From the NCBI GenBank assembly GCA_030680075.1, contig JAUXWR010000131.1, positions 124,001 through 188,000 on the forward strand: a DNA stretch of 64,000 bases, written 5' to 3'. The number at the start of each line of letters is the position of its first letter. The first letter of the stretch is position 1. Position numbers and translations under genes: made by a program. Origin of the DNA: Legionella sp. GTDB lineage: Bacteria > Pseudomonadota > Gammaproteobacteria > Legionellales > Legionellaceae. Under the pieces are notes generated by a model, which was not told the DNA's origin, searched no databases, and saw only the letters and a list, made by a program, of their open reading frames with translations. Positions 7,896 to 17,400 of the stretch are shown in pieces.

Positions 7896-9080
7896 TTACA
7901 CTCTCAAGAGTATATTTTTTCGCGCAAGCCACGTTAATACTTTATAAGAAATTAGTAAAAAAATCAGGCTAAATACAAGAGAGCCCAGCATCTGTCCAAA
8001 AAGAGGCGAGTAAATAGTAATATATAACCAGTCTCTTAATCGTAAATCTCCAACGGTTATAATCAAAATTACCCGGGCTAAAATACCTGAAAACATAAAA
8101 AAAGTAATAGCATGCTCACCGAAAATATTAAAAGGGTACGACCATCTTTTTATTTTTTTGTAGTCAATCAAATAGATACAGCCGCTTAAAAAGAGTAAGG
8201 CCATGCCTGCCATAAAAACTACGTAACTTGGCGACCAAATAGTTTTATTAATGGGAAAGCTATAATTCATCAGCTGGCCTGCTAACAAAAGAATTAGCCC
8301 CCAATAAAATAAGGTTAAAATCTGCTTAAGCAATGGTTGGTTTTTTTGCAAATATAATCCCGTGATGACGCCGCTCAGGCAGGTAGCAAGGGCCGGGATG
8401 GTCGAAAACAAGCCTTCCGGGTCGTAGGGGAATAGGACATTTTGGGTAAAATAGACATGTTTTGCGCCAATGATGACACTATCAACATAGGCCGCGAAAT
8501 TTTTACCATGTTCAAGGGTGCCGGTTAAATCAATGGTTACCCCATTTATGCTGGTTGAAAAGGGAAAATAAAACATGGCTAACCAATAAAAAATTAATAG
8601 GGAGACTCCCGTCTTTATTAAAGCTGAGTGGTTTAGGTTTAAGAATAATAATGCCGTAATGGCATAAATGACTGCCAATCGTTGCAAAACGCCCATGATG
8701 CGCACATTAAACAACGTATCCTCTACCCAATGATGCTCAGGGGCAAATAGATGGATAGTAAACAAATTTAACAATACACCAAGCGCAAACAGCTTGAGGG
8801 TTCTAATGAATATTTCCCGATAAAGTTGAGATTTGTTTACCTTGTTTTCAATTTTCTTTGTGAGAGCTAAAACAATGGAAATACCCATGATGAAAATAAA
8901 AAAAGGGAAAATAAAATCCGTAGGCGTCCAACCGTTCCATTCGGCATGTTTCAAGGGCTTATACATATAAGCCCAACTCCCGGGATTATTGACCAAAATC
9001 ATCATGGTTATAGTAATGCCTCTGAAGGCATCCAATGCATGCATTCTTTTTTCAGTTGGTTTATTAGTGCTTTCCTGCAT
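7896..9080 (-). CDS. HGSNAT/NagX-like membrane acyltransferase
   Basis: Polytopic membrane protein of about 394 aa from the heparan-alpha-glucosaminide N-acetyltransferase-like group (DUF1624/DUF5009). The N-terminal hallmark is clear: RMHALDAFRGITI, then ILVNNPGSW, then WNGWTPTDFIFPFFIFIMG. Roughly ten hydrophobic helices follow. Family members transfer acetyl groups across the membrane to amino sugars; the bacterial substrate is usually unknown. The start at 9080 is preferred because GGAAG lies 9 bases upstream; an earlier ATG at 9122 would overlap azlD by 10 bases. It follows azlC-azlD on the same strand, so the three may share a transcript, though no functional link is evident. Confidence 0.8.
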   Translation of the reverse strand: MQESTNKPTEKRMHALDAFRGITITMMILVNNPGSWAYMYKPLKHAEWNGWTPTDFIFPFFIFIMGISIVLALTKKIENKVNKSQLYREIFIRTLKLFALGVLLNLFTIHLFAPEHHWVEDTLFNVRIMGVLQRLAVIYAITALLFLNLNHSALIKTGVSLLIFYWLAMFYFPFSTSINGVTIDLTGTLEHGKNFAAYVDSVIIGAKHVYFTQNVLFPYDPEGLFSTIPALATCLSGVITGLYLQKNQPLLKQILTLFYWGLILLLAGQLMNYSFPINKTIWSPSYVVFMAGMALLFLSGCIYLIDYKKIKRWSYPFNIFGEHAITFFMFSGILARVILIITVGDLRLRDWLYITIYSPLFGQMLGSLVFSLIFLLISYKVLTWLARKNILLRV

Positions 9081-9112
9081 AATTGCTTCCATCATATCGG
9101 TGCGGGTTCGAT

Positions 9113-9427
9113 TCAGAGCCACACATTCATTAAGAAAATATAAAGCGCGGTTCCTGAAAATAAGCTGACCAAAGTATTTCTGAATCTGACATGAACGGCC
9201 GTCACAAGGCTTAAGGACAAAATAGCAGGTATAGCATAGGGTGGTCTTGTCACAGTAGAAAGATTAATTTCGTAAATTACTAATAGAAGCATAATATAGG
9301 AAGGCAGTAATTTGCCTATTTCAGTAAAGGTATCCGTCATGAATCTTGCAAAGAGAAAAGGCAAAATGCGGGTAATAATACTTAAGGTGCCAATTGCTAT
9401 GACCACTTGCCAGTAATAACTTATCAT
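9113..9427 (-). CDS. azlD: AzlD-like branched-chain amino acid export subunit
   Basis: Small (104 aa) partner of the AzlC permease, with four hydrophobic helices. The start MISYYWQVVIAIGTLSIITR followed by RILPFLFA is the AzlD pattern. The ATG at 9427 overlaps the azlC stop by the four bases ATGA, which fixes the start and implies translational coupling. AzlCD pairs export branched-chain amino acids or analogues such as azaleucine. Confidence 0.85.
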   Translation of the reverse strand: MISYYWQVVIAIGTLSIITRILPFLFARFMTDTFTEIGKLLPSYIMLLLVIYEINLSTVTRPPYAIPAILSLSLVTAVHVRFRNTLVSLFSGTALYIFLMNVWL

Positions 9428-10107
9428 TTTTCTACCCTCACCTTTAAATAAAGATAAAAAATGCAAATCAAAATGGCGATTAATAAATAATATTGGGGAA
9501 GAAGAAAATAACCGGTAAGCGACGCTAACACCGGAATTATCAGCGCATCGAGGGCTTTTTTTACCCAATAATATTCAATGACAAAAAGAAAGAAAAAACA
9601 GGTCAGGATAAAGTCCATTCCTTTTATTTCAGGAATAATGTCAGCATAGTAAGCCCCAATAAAAGTGCCAACTACCCAATAAAGATAAGGCAGAAGCGTT
9701 GTGTAAAAACAAAATAGGGTATCATTTTCATTGCTTCGGGGAGGACGGGCGGTAAAAATAGCGTAAGACGCATCAACCAGGCCAAATATCAAAAATGCAC
9801 GTGTAAAAAAGGGTATTTTTTTGAAGCGCTCATTAACACTTAAACCGTAAAACGAATTACGCAAGGCGACAAATGAGGTTGCTAATAAAATCGCGGCGAT
9901 ACTACTGTGGTTAATCATCATGCTCAGTGCTACAAATTGTACCGCGCCCGCATACATAAGGGCGCTCATGACTGGGGCTAAATACCAGGTAAAATTCGCA
10001 TGGGTAAACAATACACCAAATACCATGCCCAAAGGAAAATAGGCAAACAGTGTGGGGTTCGTTACATAAAACGCTTGTTTGAATTCAGTGCTTAAATAGT
10101 TCATCAA
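9424..10107 (-). CDS. azlC: AzlC-like branched-chain amino acid export permease
   Basis: Membrane permease of 227 aa, normal for AzlC. The sequence has the family regions FPLGMVFGVLFTHANFTWY, LMYAGAVQFVALSMM, SFVALRNSFYGLSV (the conserved LRxxxYG after a helix) and about six to seven membrane helices. It is the upstream gene of an ATGA-overlapping pair with azlD. The next gene upstream is divergent, so the promoter must lie in 10108-10284. Exported substrates in studied members are valine, isoleucine or their analogues. Confidence 0.88.
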   Translation of the reverse strand: MMNYLSTEFKQAFYVTNPTLFAYFPLGMVFGVLFTHANFTWYLAPVMSALMYAGAVQFVALSMMINHSSIAAILLATSFVALRNSFYGLSVNERFKKIPFFTRAFLIFGLVDASYAIFTARPPRSNENDTLFCFYTTLLPYLYWVVGTFIGAYYADIIPEIKGMDFILTCFFFLFVIEYYWVKKALDALIIPVLASLTGYFLLPQYYLLIAILICIFYLYLKVRVEK

Positions 10108-10284
10108 CAGGGTAATTCACTAAAAATCTCATTTTAAGGACATTATACGGAAAGTTATATTTACTTTCACACTTTTTAAATGGCCTTGATTATTTATTTC
10201 TTCTCATAAGATTGAAGTGGGTTTAATCCCGATAAAAATTTATGTAGAATCAAACCCAAAGACAACAGAAGGGATAGCCTGTTT

Positions 10285-10974
10285 ATGTCAAATCACTGCC
10301 ATCGCCCAATTTTCCGCTTAGTGTCGTCGTTATGCTTATTGGCAAGCAGTATAGCTCTCACAAGTTGTATGGACCTTGCGTCCAATGAAAGCAAAAATAA
10401 AAAAGCTGCTCAAAAAAAAATAAGTTATCGTCAAGGCCAGGTTTATACCATGCGCGGCGTGGGCGGTATTTTTAGTAAGGGGATGAATCGCCTTGAAGAT
10501 ACTCTTGAGGATGATTACCATATCCGCACGGCAAGTACCATATGGTATAAAGCCAAGCCTTTAAGTGATTTTATTATTAAAAATTATAAGTCGAAAGAAT
10601 TGCAAGGCCCAATTATCCTGATAGGCCACTCCCTGGGCGCGAATGAGCAAATAAAAGTGGCGAGAAATCTCGAACGCGAGCACATACCAGTGGCTCTCCT
10701 GATGACAATTGACGCGGTCTCACCCGTAACAGTACCTCCTAACGTCAAACACGCGTTTAATATCTACAAACCGGGCATTGTACCGATGTTCAGTGGTTTA
10801 GCGCTAAAGGCGATGGATCCAGAGTTTACCCATATCGACAATTTTAACGTGACACGACTTCACGGCGTCTATGTGAACCACTTTACCATTGATAAAAATA
10901 ATAATATTCAGAAAATTATGTTGAATAAAGTATTGGCTACATTAAAAGAGAGCACTAAAAAACAGATTTCATAA
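10285..10974 (+). CDS. Lipoprotein alpha/beta hydrolase
   Basis: 229-aa protein with a lipoprotein signal peptide: basic start, hydrophobic core and lipobox ALTSC, giving Cys28 or so as the lipidated residue. The mature part shows an alpha/beta hydrolase nucleophile elbow, LIGHSLGANEQ, with the serine in GHSLG; aspartate (MTIDAVSP) and histidine (LHGVYVNHF) candidates follow in the right order. Thus it is probably an envelope-anchored esterase, lipase or thioesterase. The substrate is unknown. AAGGG lies about 11 bases before the ATG. The downstream monooxygenase could be co-transcribed. Confidence 0.72.
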   Translation: MSNHCHRPIFRLVSSLCLLASSIALTSCMDLASNESKNKKAAQKKISYRQGQVYTMRGVGGIFSKGMNRLEDTLEDDYHIRTASTIWYKAKPLSDFIIKNYKSKELQGPIILIGHSLGANEQIKVARNLEREHIPVALLMTIDAVSPVTVPPNVKHAFNIYKPGIVPMFSGLALKAMDPEFTHIDNFNVTRLHGVYVNHFTIDKNNNIQKIMLNKVLATLKESTKKQIS

Positions 10975-11008
10975 ACGGAATTTCATAATCGGAAGGAAGC
11001 CAGTTGTG

Positions 11009-11056
11009 ATGAAAAAAATAGAGGCGTTAACCTATAACCTGTATGCTTTATTATGA
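11009..11056 (+). CDS. Possible 15-aa coupling leader peptide
   Basis: A tiny frame MKKIEALTYNLYALL follows a strong ribosome-binding site (GGAAGGAAG, 10991-10999). Its TGA overlaps the ATG of the monooxygenase gene as ATGA. The monooxygenase has no ribosome-binding site of its own at that position, so the tiny frame may feed ribosomes to it. It could instead be the relic of a longer lost gene. Confidence 0.35.
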   Translation: MKKIEALTYNLYALL

Positions 11057-12411
11057 GGCATATATTCAATAGCGCACCAAGGATTGGTGTAATAGGAGCG
11101 GGACCCTGTGGCATTACTGCCGCCAAAAATCTAATTCAACAGGGACAAACCAACTTTGTAGTATTTGAAAAAAATGACTGCCTGGGTGGGAATTGGGTTT
11201 ATGACGAGGAGAATAATCATTCCAGCGTTTATGAAACCACTCATATCATCAGCTCCAAACGCTTGTCGGAGTTTGAAGATTTTCCAATGCCGCGTCATTA
11301 TCCTGATTACCCGTCTCACCGTCAGTTGTTAAGCTATTTTAATAGCTATGCGGAGCGTTTTGGCGTTGATAAATATATTCGCTTTAATACCAGTGTTGAG
11401 CAGATAACGCAGACGCCCAGCAAACAATGGCTTATTGCTTATCAGGATGAGACGGGGACTCATGAGGATTTGTTTGATTATTTGCTGGTAGCTAATGGTC
11501 ACCATTGGGATCCGTTGATGCCCACTTATCCTGGCAAATTTAATGGAGAGATTCTTCATTCGCATCAATATAAAAAAGCTGAGTCTTTTAAAAATAAACG
11601 CGTATTGGTGGTGGGTGGCGGCAACTCGGCCTGTGATGTGGCGGTTGAGGTTGCAAGGGTTGCCTCCAAAACCTGTATCAGTATACGTAAAGGGCAGCAT
11701 GTCTTTCCCAAGTTTATTTTTGGCAAGCCCACCGATATTGCTTTCGCAAAAATTAACTGGATGCCCGCATGGGGCAAGCAGCTATTAACTACCGCTGTCA
11801 TTCGTATTCTTCAGGGGCGCTATGCGAAATACCATTTAAAAAAGCCGGTTGGCAAGCCATTGGAAGTTCATCCCACTATTAATTCGGAACTCCTCTACTC
11901 TATAAGGCATGGCAAAATATTACCGAAAGAGGGTATTGATCAGTTTGATGGTGAGAGCGTTTGCTTCGTGGATGGCCATAGAGAAGCGTTTGATACCATA
12001 ATTTTTGCGACCGGTTACAGAACCAGCTTTCCTTTTTTTAATAAAGAATTAATCGATTTCAGTACCTTAACGCAGATACCTCTTTATCGAAAAATGATGC
12101 ACCCTCGTTTCGATAATTTGTATTTTATCGGATTGTTTCAGCCGCAAGGTTGTATCTGGCCTCTGGCTGATTACCAGGCTAAAATTGCAGCCTGCATCAT
12201 TGCAGGGAGCTTAAAGCGCCCCACCGATTTACCGCGAAAAATCAAACAGGAAATGAAGAAAACAAGCCACCATTTCAGAGAAAATACGCGCCATGCTTTG
12301 GAAGTAAATTATCAAACATTTCGTCGGCAACTATTAAGAGAGTTGAAGAAAGAAAAATATGAAAAAAAACTCTTTTTAGATAATTTGCGAGCAAGTATCA
12401 AATCAAACTAA
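11053..12411 (+). CDS. Flavin-containing monooxygenase (FMO-like)
   Basis: 452-aa FAD/NADPH monooxygenase of the FMO/Baeyer-Villiger group. FAD-binding GVIGAGPCGITAA lies near the N-terminus, the FMO identifying motif FNGEILHSHQY (FxGxxxHxxxY) at about residues 163-173, the NADPH-binding VVVGGGNSACDVA at about 184-196, and ATGYRTSFPF at about 320. All motifs are intact, so N-, S- or Baeyer-Villiger oxygenation of a small soft nucleophile is expected; the substrate is not evident. The start ATG overlaps the end of a tiny upstream frame. The last 60 residues are unusually Lys/Arg-rich. Confidence 0.88.
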   Translation: MRHIFNSAPRIGVIGAGPCGITAAKNLIQQGQTNFVVFEKNDCLGGNWVYDEENNHSSVYETTHIISSKRLSEFEDFPMPRHYPDYPSHRQLLSYFNSYAERFGVDKYIRFNTSVEQITQTPSKQWLIAYQDETGTHEDLFDYLLVANGHHWDPLMPTYPGKFNGEILHSHQYKKAESFKNKRVLVVGGGNSACDVAVEVARVASKTCISIRKGQHVFPKFIFGKPTDIAFAKINWMPAWGKQLLTTAVIRILQGRYAKYHLKKPVGKPLEVHPTINSELLYSIRHGKILPKEGIDQFDGESVCFVDGHREAFDTIIFATGYRTSFPFFNKELIDFSTLTQIPLYRKMMHPRFDNLYFIGLFQPQGCIWPLADYQAKIAACIIAGSLKRPTDLPRKIKQEMKKTSHHFRENTRHALEVNYQTFRRQLLRELKKEKYEKKLFLDNLRASIKSN

Positions 12412-12438
12412 TTGCGGTTCGGTGCGAATGTAGATTAA

Positions 12439-12483
12439 CGTAGGGTGGTGGGCACGTCGCTACGCGCCTTTGCCCACCCTACG
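12439..12483. repeat. REP-like palindrome (GTGGGCA family)
   Basis: CGTAGGGTGG at 12439 pairs with the complementary CCACCCTACG ending at 12483, around a core containing GGGCACGTCGC and GCGCCTTTGCCC. The same family forms the array at 40005-40342. It lies between convergent genes (the monooxygenase and the amino acid permease) and could also terminate transcription. Confidence 0.8.
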
Positions 12484-12491
12484 AGATTTAA

Positions 12492-13787
12492 TTATTTAAA
12501 CAAACCAAACATAATGGCTGATATTGCCACCATTCCAATAAAGGTAATAAAAATATTACTACTCAAATGAGCATGTTTTTTCATGGCCGGTATTTTTGCT
12601 ATGGCATACATGGGCATCAAAAATAAAATGATGGCAATAACAGGACCACCCAATACCTCAATCATGCCTAAAATACTCGGATTAAGAGTAGCCACTATGC
12701 CGCAGGTAACTACCATGAAAACTTCAATTATACGATGGATTTTAACCTCACATACGGCTTTGCCACGCGCACGAAGAGATTTGGTCATCAGGCCATGCAA
12801 CCCTTCTTTCGCACCGAGATAATGACCAAAAAACGATTTGGCAATGGCAATAAAAGCAATAAGAGGTGCTACATAAGCAATAACAGGCGTATGAAAGTGG
12901 TTTGCCAGATAAGATAAAATAGAAATGTTTTGGTGCTTAGCTTGCATCAAGTCCTGAGGAGACAAACTCAGTACGCAGCTGAATACAAAAAACATCACAG
13001 TAACAACCATCAGGATGTGACTGTATTTTAAAATGGAGGAGCATTTTTTATCGGCTTGATGGCCAAATCGCTGCTTTTGACTTACCGCGAACGAAGAAAT
13101 GATGGGTGAATGGTTGAATGAAAATACCATCACCGGAACGATAAGCCAGAGGGTCATTAAAAAACCATGCCCGCTTACAGACGACTCCATCGCTCCACTC
13201 ATCTGAAAAATAGAGCTATTCCAATAAGGAATTAGATACAATGACAATAGCATTAAAATGCAAACGAAAGGATAAACCAGAACGCTCATTGATTTTACAA
13301 TAAGCTGCTGCCCAAAATGAACAACTACCATAAGCCCAACGATTAAACACATGGCTAAAAGCGCACGCGGTGGGGCGGCGACATGTAGCTGATGGGTAAG
13401 AAAGCTTTCGGTTGTATTGGTGATAGCAACGCTATACATCAATAAAATGGGGTAAATGGCAAAGAAATAAAGCCAGGTAATTATCTTACCTGCGAAGGTG
13501 CCAAAATGCTCATCGACAACCTCTGTAATATCGCTTTTTTTCGAACTGCCAGAAAGGACAAAACGGCAAAGTGCCTGGTGAGAAAAATAGGTCATGGGAA
13601 AGGCGACCAGCGCCATAATTAATAAAGGCAGAATGCCATTTAACCCGGCATTAATGGGAAGAAAAAGGGTGCCGGCGCCGATGGCTGTGCCATAAAGACT
13701 TAGCATCCAGATAGTATCTTGTTTATCCCAGTCTGATTGTTTAACCTCAGTGTTGGAAATTACCCCGGACATGTCATTTAAGGGCAT
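12492..13787 (-). CDS. Hydroxy/aromatic amino acid permease (HAAAP, SdaC-like)
   Basis: 431-aa inner-membrane symporter with about eleven helices. The start region SDWDKQDTIWMLSLYGTAIGAG followed by LFLPINAGLNG is typical of the HAAAP family (SdaC, TdcC, YhaO), which imports serine or threonine with H+ or Na+. The internal VPVMVFSFNHSPIIS is the second family hallmark. AAGGA lies six bases before the ATG at 13787, so the start is firm. Exact substrate not predictable; serine/threonine most likely. It is monocistronic; 300 bases of non-coding DNA lie upstream, with a conserved repeat at 14031-14070. Confidence 0.87.
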   Translation of the reverse strand: MPLNDMSGVISNTEVKQSDWDKQDTIWMLSLYGTAIGAGTLFLPINAGLNGILPLLIMALVAFPMTYFSHQALCRFVLSGSSKKSDITEVVDEHFGTFAGKIITWLYFFAIYPILLMYSVAITNTTESFLTHQLHVAAPPRALLAMCLIVGLMVVVHFGQQLIVKSMSVLVYPFVCILMLLSLYLIPYWNSSIFQMSGAMESSVSGHGFLMTLWLIVPVMVFSFNHSPIISSFAVSQKQRFGHQADKKCSSILKYSHILMVVTVMFFVFSCVLSLSPQDLMQAKHQNISILSYLANHFHTPVIAYVAPLIAFIAIAKSFFGHYLGAKEGLHGLMTKSLRARGKAVCEVKIHRIIEVFMVVTCGIVATLNPSILGMIEVLGGPVIAIILFLMPMYAIAKIPAMKKHAHLSSNIFITFIGMVAISAIMFGLFK

Positions 13788-14030
13788 AAAAAATCCTTGG
13801 TTGCTGTAATTAAAAAAGAATGCTTTAAAATAATCTGTTGAGCTATTTTAAAATGTGCTCATTTTTTTTACAAAACTGGTTTAGGATAACTGAAATTTTT
13901 AGATAAATCAATTGCTGTCATCCGCTAATGGGATTTTTTAGGACATGAAACAAGCATAAAAACCCTAATTTCTTTTTAATCACATAGACTTAAAAACATC
14001 CATGTTTAATATAATTAATACTAAAAAATT

Positions 14031-14070
14031 ATGCTGAGGACGGGTAGAAACCCGGTCTCGAAGCATATGC
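14031..14070 (-). repeat. 40-bp palindromic repeat, copy 1
   Basis: Read on the minus strand, GCATATGCTTCGAGAC, an ACC/GGGT hairpin core and CCTCAGCAT match the module at 36680-36722 with few differences. It lies in the roughly 300-bp gap between the permease start and the end of the Dabb gene; nothing else was recognised in that gap. Confidence 0.65.
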
Positions 14071-14085
14071 ACAAGGTCTCATTAT

Positions 14086-14400
14086 CTATAAAGTATAATC
14101 AAATACAAGCGTAGAGTTCTCACCATCGGCCAATGCTGGACCAACATGTTTTTCAACTAACCCTATATGAAGCGGGTGCCGCAAGTATATTTCTCGTGCC
14201 TTATCATCAATAAACTCCATGCAAAACCCATGCGTGAATGCTTTGTTTAATTGCTCAGGGCTATTGCATTTCCCCCACGTGAAGGATTGAATTTGAGGAA
14301 TGGCGTTTTTCATGTTTTCAAGGGCTAGGAAAATGGCTTCTATATCGCGTTCATTTAACTCTTTTTTGAATGCTAACAAAACAATATGCCTAATCATCAT
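14086..14400 (-). CDS. Dabb (stress-responsive A/B barrel) protein
   Basis: 104-aa single-domain protein of the dimeric alpha/beta barrel 'Dabb' family. It begins with the typical IRHIVLLAFK strand and has the late HPLHIGLVEKHVGPALAD segment that identifies the family; VFDYTL forms the last strand. Known members act in stress responses or as small-ligand enzymes, and many are uncharacterised. AGGTGTT precedes the first of two adjacent ATGs. It follows the large coiled-coil gene on the same strand with a strong hairpin between, so it probably has separate transcription. Confidence 0.8.
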   Translation of the reverse strand: MMIRHIVLLAFKKELNERDIEAIFLALENMKNAIPQIQSFTWGKCNSPEQLNKAFTHGFCMEFIDDKAREIYLRHPLHIGLVEKHVGPALADGENSTLVFDYTL

Positions 14401-14447
14401 AACACCTGTCCGATTAAGAGAGATCTAAAGTATGACGGGTGAGGGTA

Positions 14448-14470
14448 AAAGGCGCAAGTATTGCGCCTTT
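14448..14470 (-). terminator. Rho-independent terminator of the coiled-coil gene
   Basis: AAAGGCGCAA (14448-14457) and TTGCGCCTTT (14461-14470) form a perfect 10-bp stem with a 3-base loop, just after the stop of the 1178-aa gene on the minus strand. In that direction TTTT follows the stem. Confidence 0.75.
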
Positions 14471-14477
14471 ACTCGAA

Positions 14478-17400
14478 TTAAGCGAGGGGAGGAATAGATT
14501 GCTCCATTTTCTCAATAAAATTAAGGTGAGCTGTATTCTCCATGAAGAAAGAGCAGCGGCCACTGGAAATTTTGGAGTAGATAAGCTTAATTCCCAAGGC
14601 AATCCCGAGTGTAATAGCTGCTGCCAGAACATTTGCAAGAAGTGGCTTCCAGACGTTATGGTGGACACTCATGGCCGCATCTTGGCTATGTAATCGCGCT
14701 GTGAAATTTTCCCTAAATTGAGAGTAATTCGTATCACCAGACAATCCATCAGGGTGCGTGGTCACGAAATGATCGATATCGTATCTTAATTCTCTCGCCA
14801 ATTTCTCCACAATGGGGGCACAGGTATCCTTTTTCTTTTGCAATTCAGTACCATATTTAGCCATCTTTTCCACTTGCTTATATAAATCAGTAATTTTGGC
14901 AAAGTATGCACTATTCGGATCAAGTGATGCTTTTGTCGCTTGATGATAGGCATCAAAATCAAAATCGATGGTGACAGGACTTACAATTTTGCGGTCCATA
15001 TCATTAACAGCAACAAGGCACTGATTAAGCAGCGTTTTCAAATGAATCCCGGGGAACCGACTCATCCCCTCGCGAATACTTTGAAGTAGTTCACTGTTAT
15101 CACCTGATTCCTGATAATTCTTCAAGTCTGTATTCAAAGCAGTAATAAAGTCTGCACGCGCCGTTTTATCCTTGGAGATGAAGAAATCTTTTGGTTTATA
15201 TTTCCTGGCGCGTTCTTGTAAATAGGTATCCAGACTGAGTGATAAAGATTCAGTTACGGCTAGCCTTTCTTTGATACACTCACCGATAGCATTATTAGCT
15301 CGTTCAGCCTCGGTTAATTGATCTTCAGCGTTTTTTCTGGCAGCTTTAAGAGTTTCCAGTACTTTTCCTTTATTTTCATCTTCAAAAGACCACTCATCAA
15401 TGTTTTGAGCGAGTGCTGTAAGTTGTTCAACATTAGGTAATTCTGAAAGGTTTTTGCGAATTTCGGCAAGCAGAGCCTTATTGGATTCTTGCAAGCGTTT
15501 ACTTTTATTATTCCCAATGGCTTTTGCTTTTTCGGCTTGGTGCTCAAATTTAGTGACTAAATCTTTCACTAATTCAATCCCTGATTTTAATTTATCATCA
15601 ATTGCTTGGTGAAATTTTTTATCATTCGCTGTAATAAGCGCTTGAACAACGTTTTTATCACCGGCAAAATTGTTCAGTTGTTCAACCATGGCGCCTTGCA
15701 TATTTCTTAGAGAAATTGTTTCTGAAGGCGCGTATAAATTTTCCTCTTTGGCGAATAATTCAATTTGCGTTCTGAAATGGTCAATTTTAGGGATTAAGTC
15801 AATAATTTCGGTAAGGACGTTAATATTAATCGTTTGCTTTGTTTCTTCCTGTTCCAGGAGCTGCAGCTCGTTTTGCAGTTCTTCAATAGGCGCACCGAAT
15901 TTTTGTAATTCAACAATTAGCTCGTTGTGTTTATCACTATTGGAAATGCAATTTTTTTTCTTGTCGTCCAATAGTGTTAATGTTTCATTAATGTTTTCAT
16001 TAATGCTGTCAATCTGAATGAGTTTTGTATTAACCTCACCATATAAGTTCTTTAAGAAATCTGAAATATCTTGCTCGGAAGAAATAAACTCTTTCTTGCG
16101 GGACTCAAATTCATTTGTCAGCGATTTTTTATTAATCAATGCGAATAATAATGGAATACCATTTTTGTCTTTGGGTAATTCTTTTATCTTGGAAAAAGTG
16201 GGTTTTGGTTTTTCATTGCTATTTAAAATCGTGATTACTTCCTTTAAAGACGTTGGAATAGTCAGATTTTCTTGCAGAATCTTCAAGTCAATTATTTGAT
16301 CTTGTATCAGCTTGAAAAGTGTTTCGTGCTCATTCAACTCATTTTCGTCAAGCAATAGGTGGTCTGGAAAATGGGACGCTGTCAGTCTTTGTGCTTCTTG
16401 AATAATTTCTGATTTATCGCGATTATGGAGTTCAAGTTCTTTCCTGGTCTGATGAGCGTTTTCTGTTAACGCCGTCAGTTGTTCGTGAATGGCAGAAATT
16501 TCATTCTGGTCTTGCTGAAGGCGTGCGCGTATTTCTGCTAGCTTACCTTGTACTTCCTCACGCTTTTTTTCTGTTTTTTCTAACATCTCAAGCAATTTTT
16601 GTGGGTTAGCATTGCTTAAATTTGCTTTATATTGGGCGTTTTCAAGGTGTGCCTGTAATCGTGATTTTTCTGTATTTTGTGCGTCGTTAATTTTTTGAAG
16701 CAGGAGATTTCCATGAGTAAAAACAGGTTGATATATTAAGAACATTTCTTCTTGTATGCTACCCGAATCATTCAATAAAGAAAGTTTGGGATCGGATAAA
16801 AAAGTCTGAATAGCTGTTAACACGTCCTCATTGAGGGTCTGTTTTATTGCGTCCATCGCGGACATTTTTTCAGGCAGGTTTTTTATAGCTTCTTCGAGAG
16901 CCACTATGTCATTAATGTTCAGGTCTTTATTTAAATCGTCAAGCTGCGTTTGGAGTTTATCTATCTCAGTTAATTGTATTTGGCAATTTTTATCACAAAG
17001 TGTTAACAGAAGTTTCCTCAAGTTATCTTCAGCCTTTACTTTAGCAAAAAACAAAGTAGCAATTTGCTCATTAACTAAGTCAGAGAGCTTGTCTTTGCAA
17101 TCTAAAACAGCGTAGTTTGGCCGCTCTATGTTGCGCTCTTGTAGTGTTTCATGGAACTTCTGCAGTGTTAGCGAAAGATCTGCTTTCAATACATTGTTGT
17201 TTGTTATTAATGAAAAGTGTTGGGTAATCGCTTTAGTTAATGCCTTAATAGTATCCGCTAAATGAGCGTCTTTGAGCACTTTTGTATGATTTTTATTGAA
17301 TTCATCCATCTTGGTATTAATCATCGTGGATGTAGTCTCTAAATGTTCATACAAGGGCCTTGTACGAGCAAGTTCATCCTGTGCGTGTTGGGTCTCGGCA

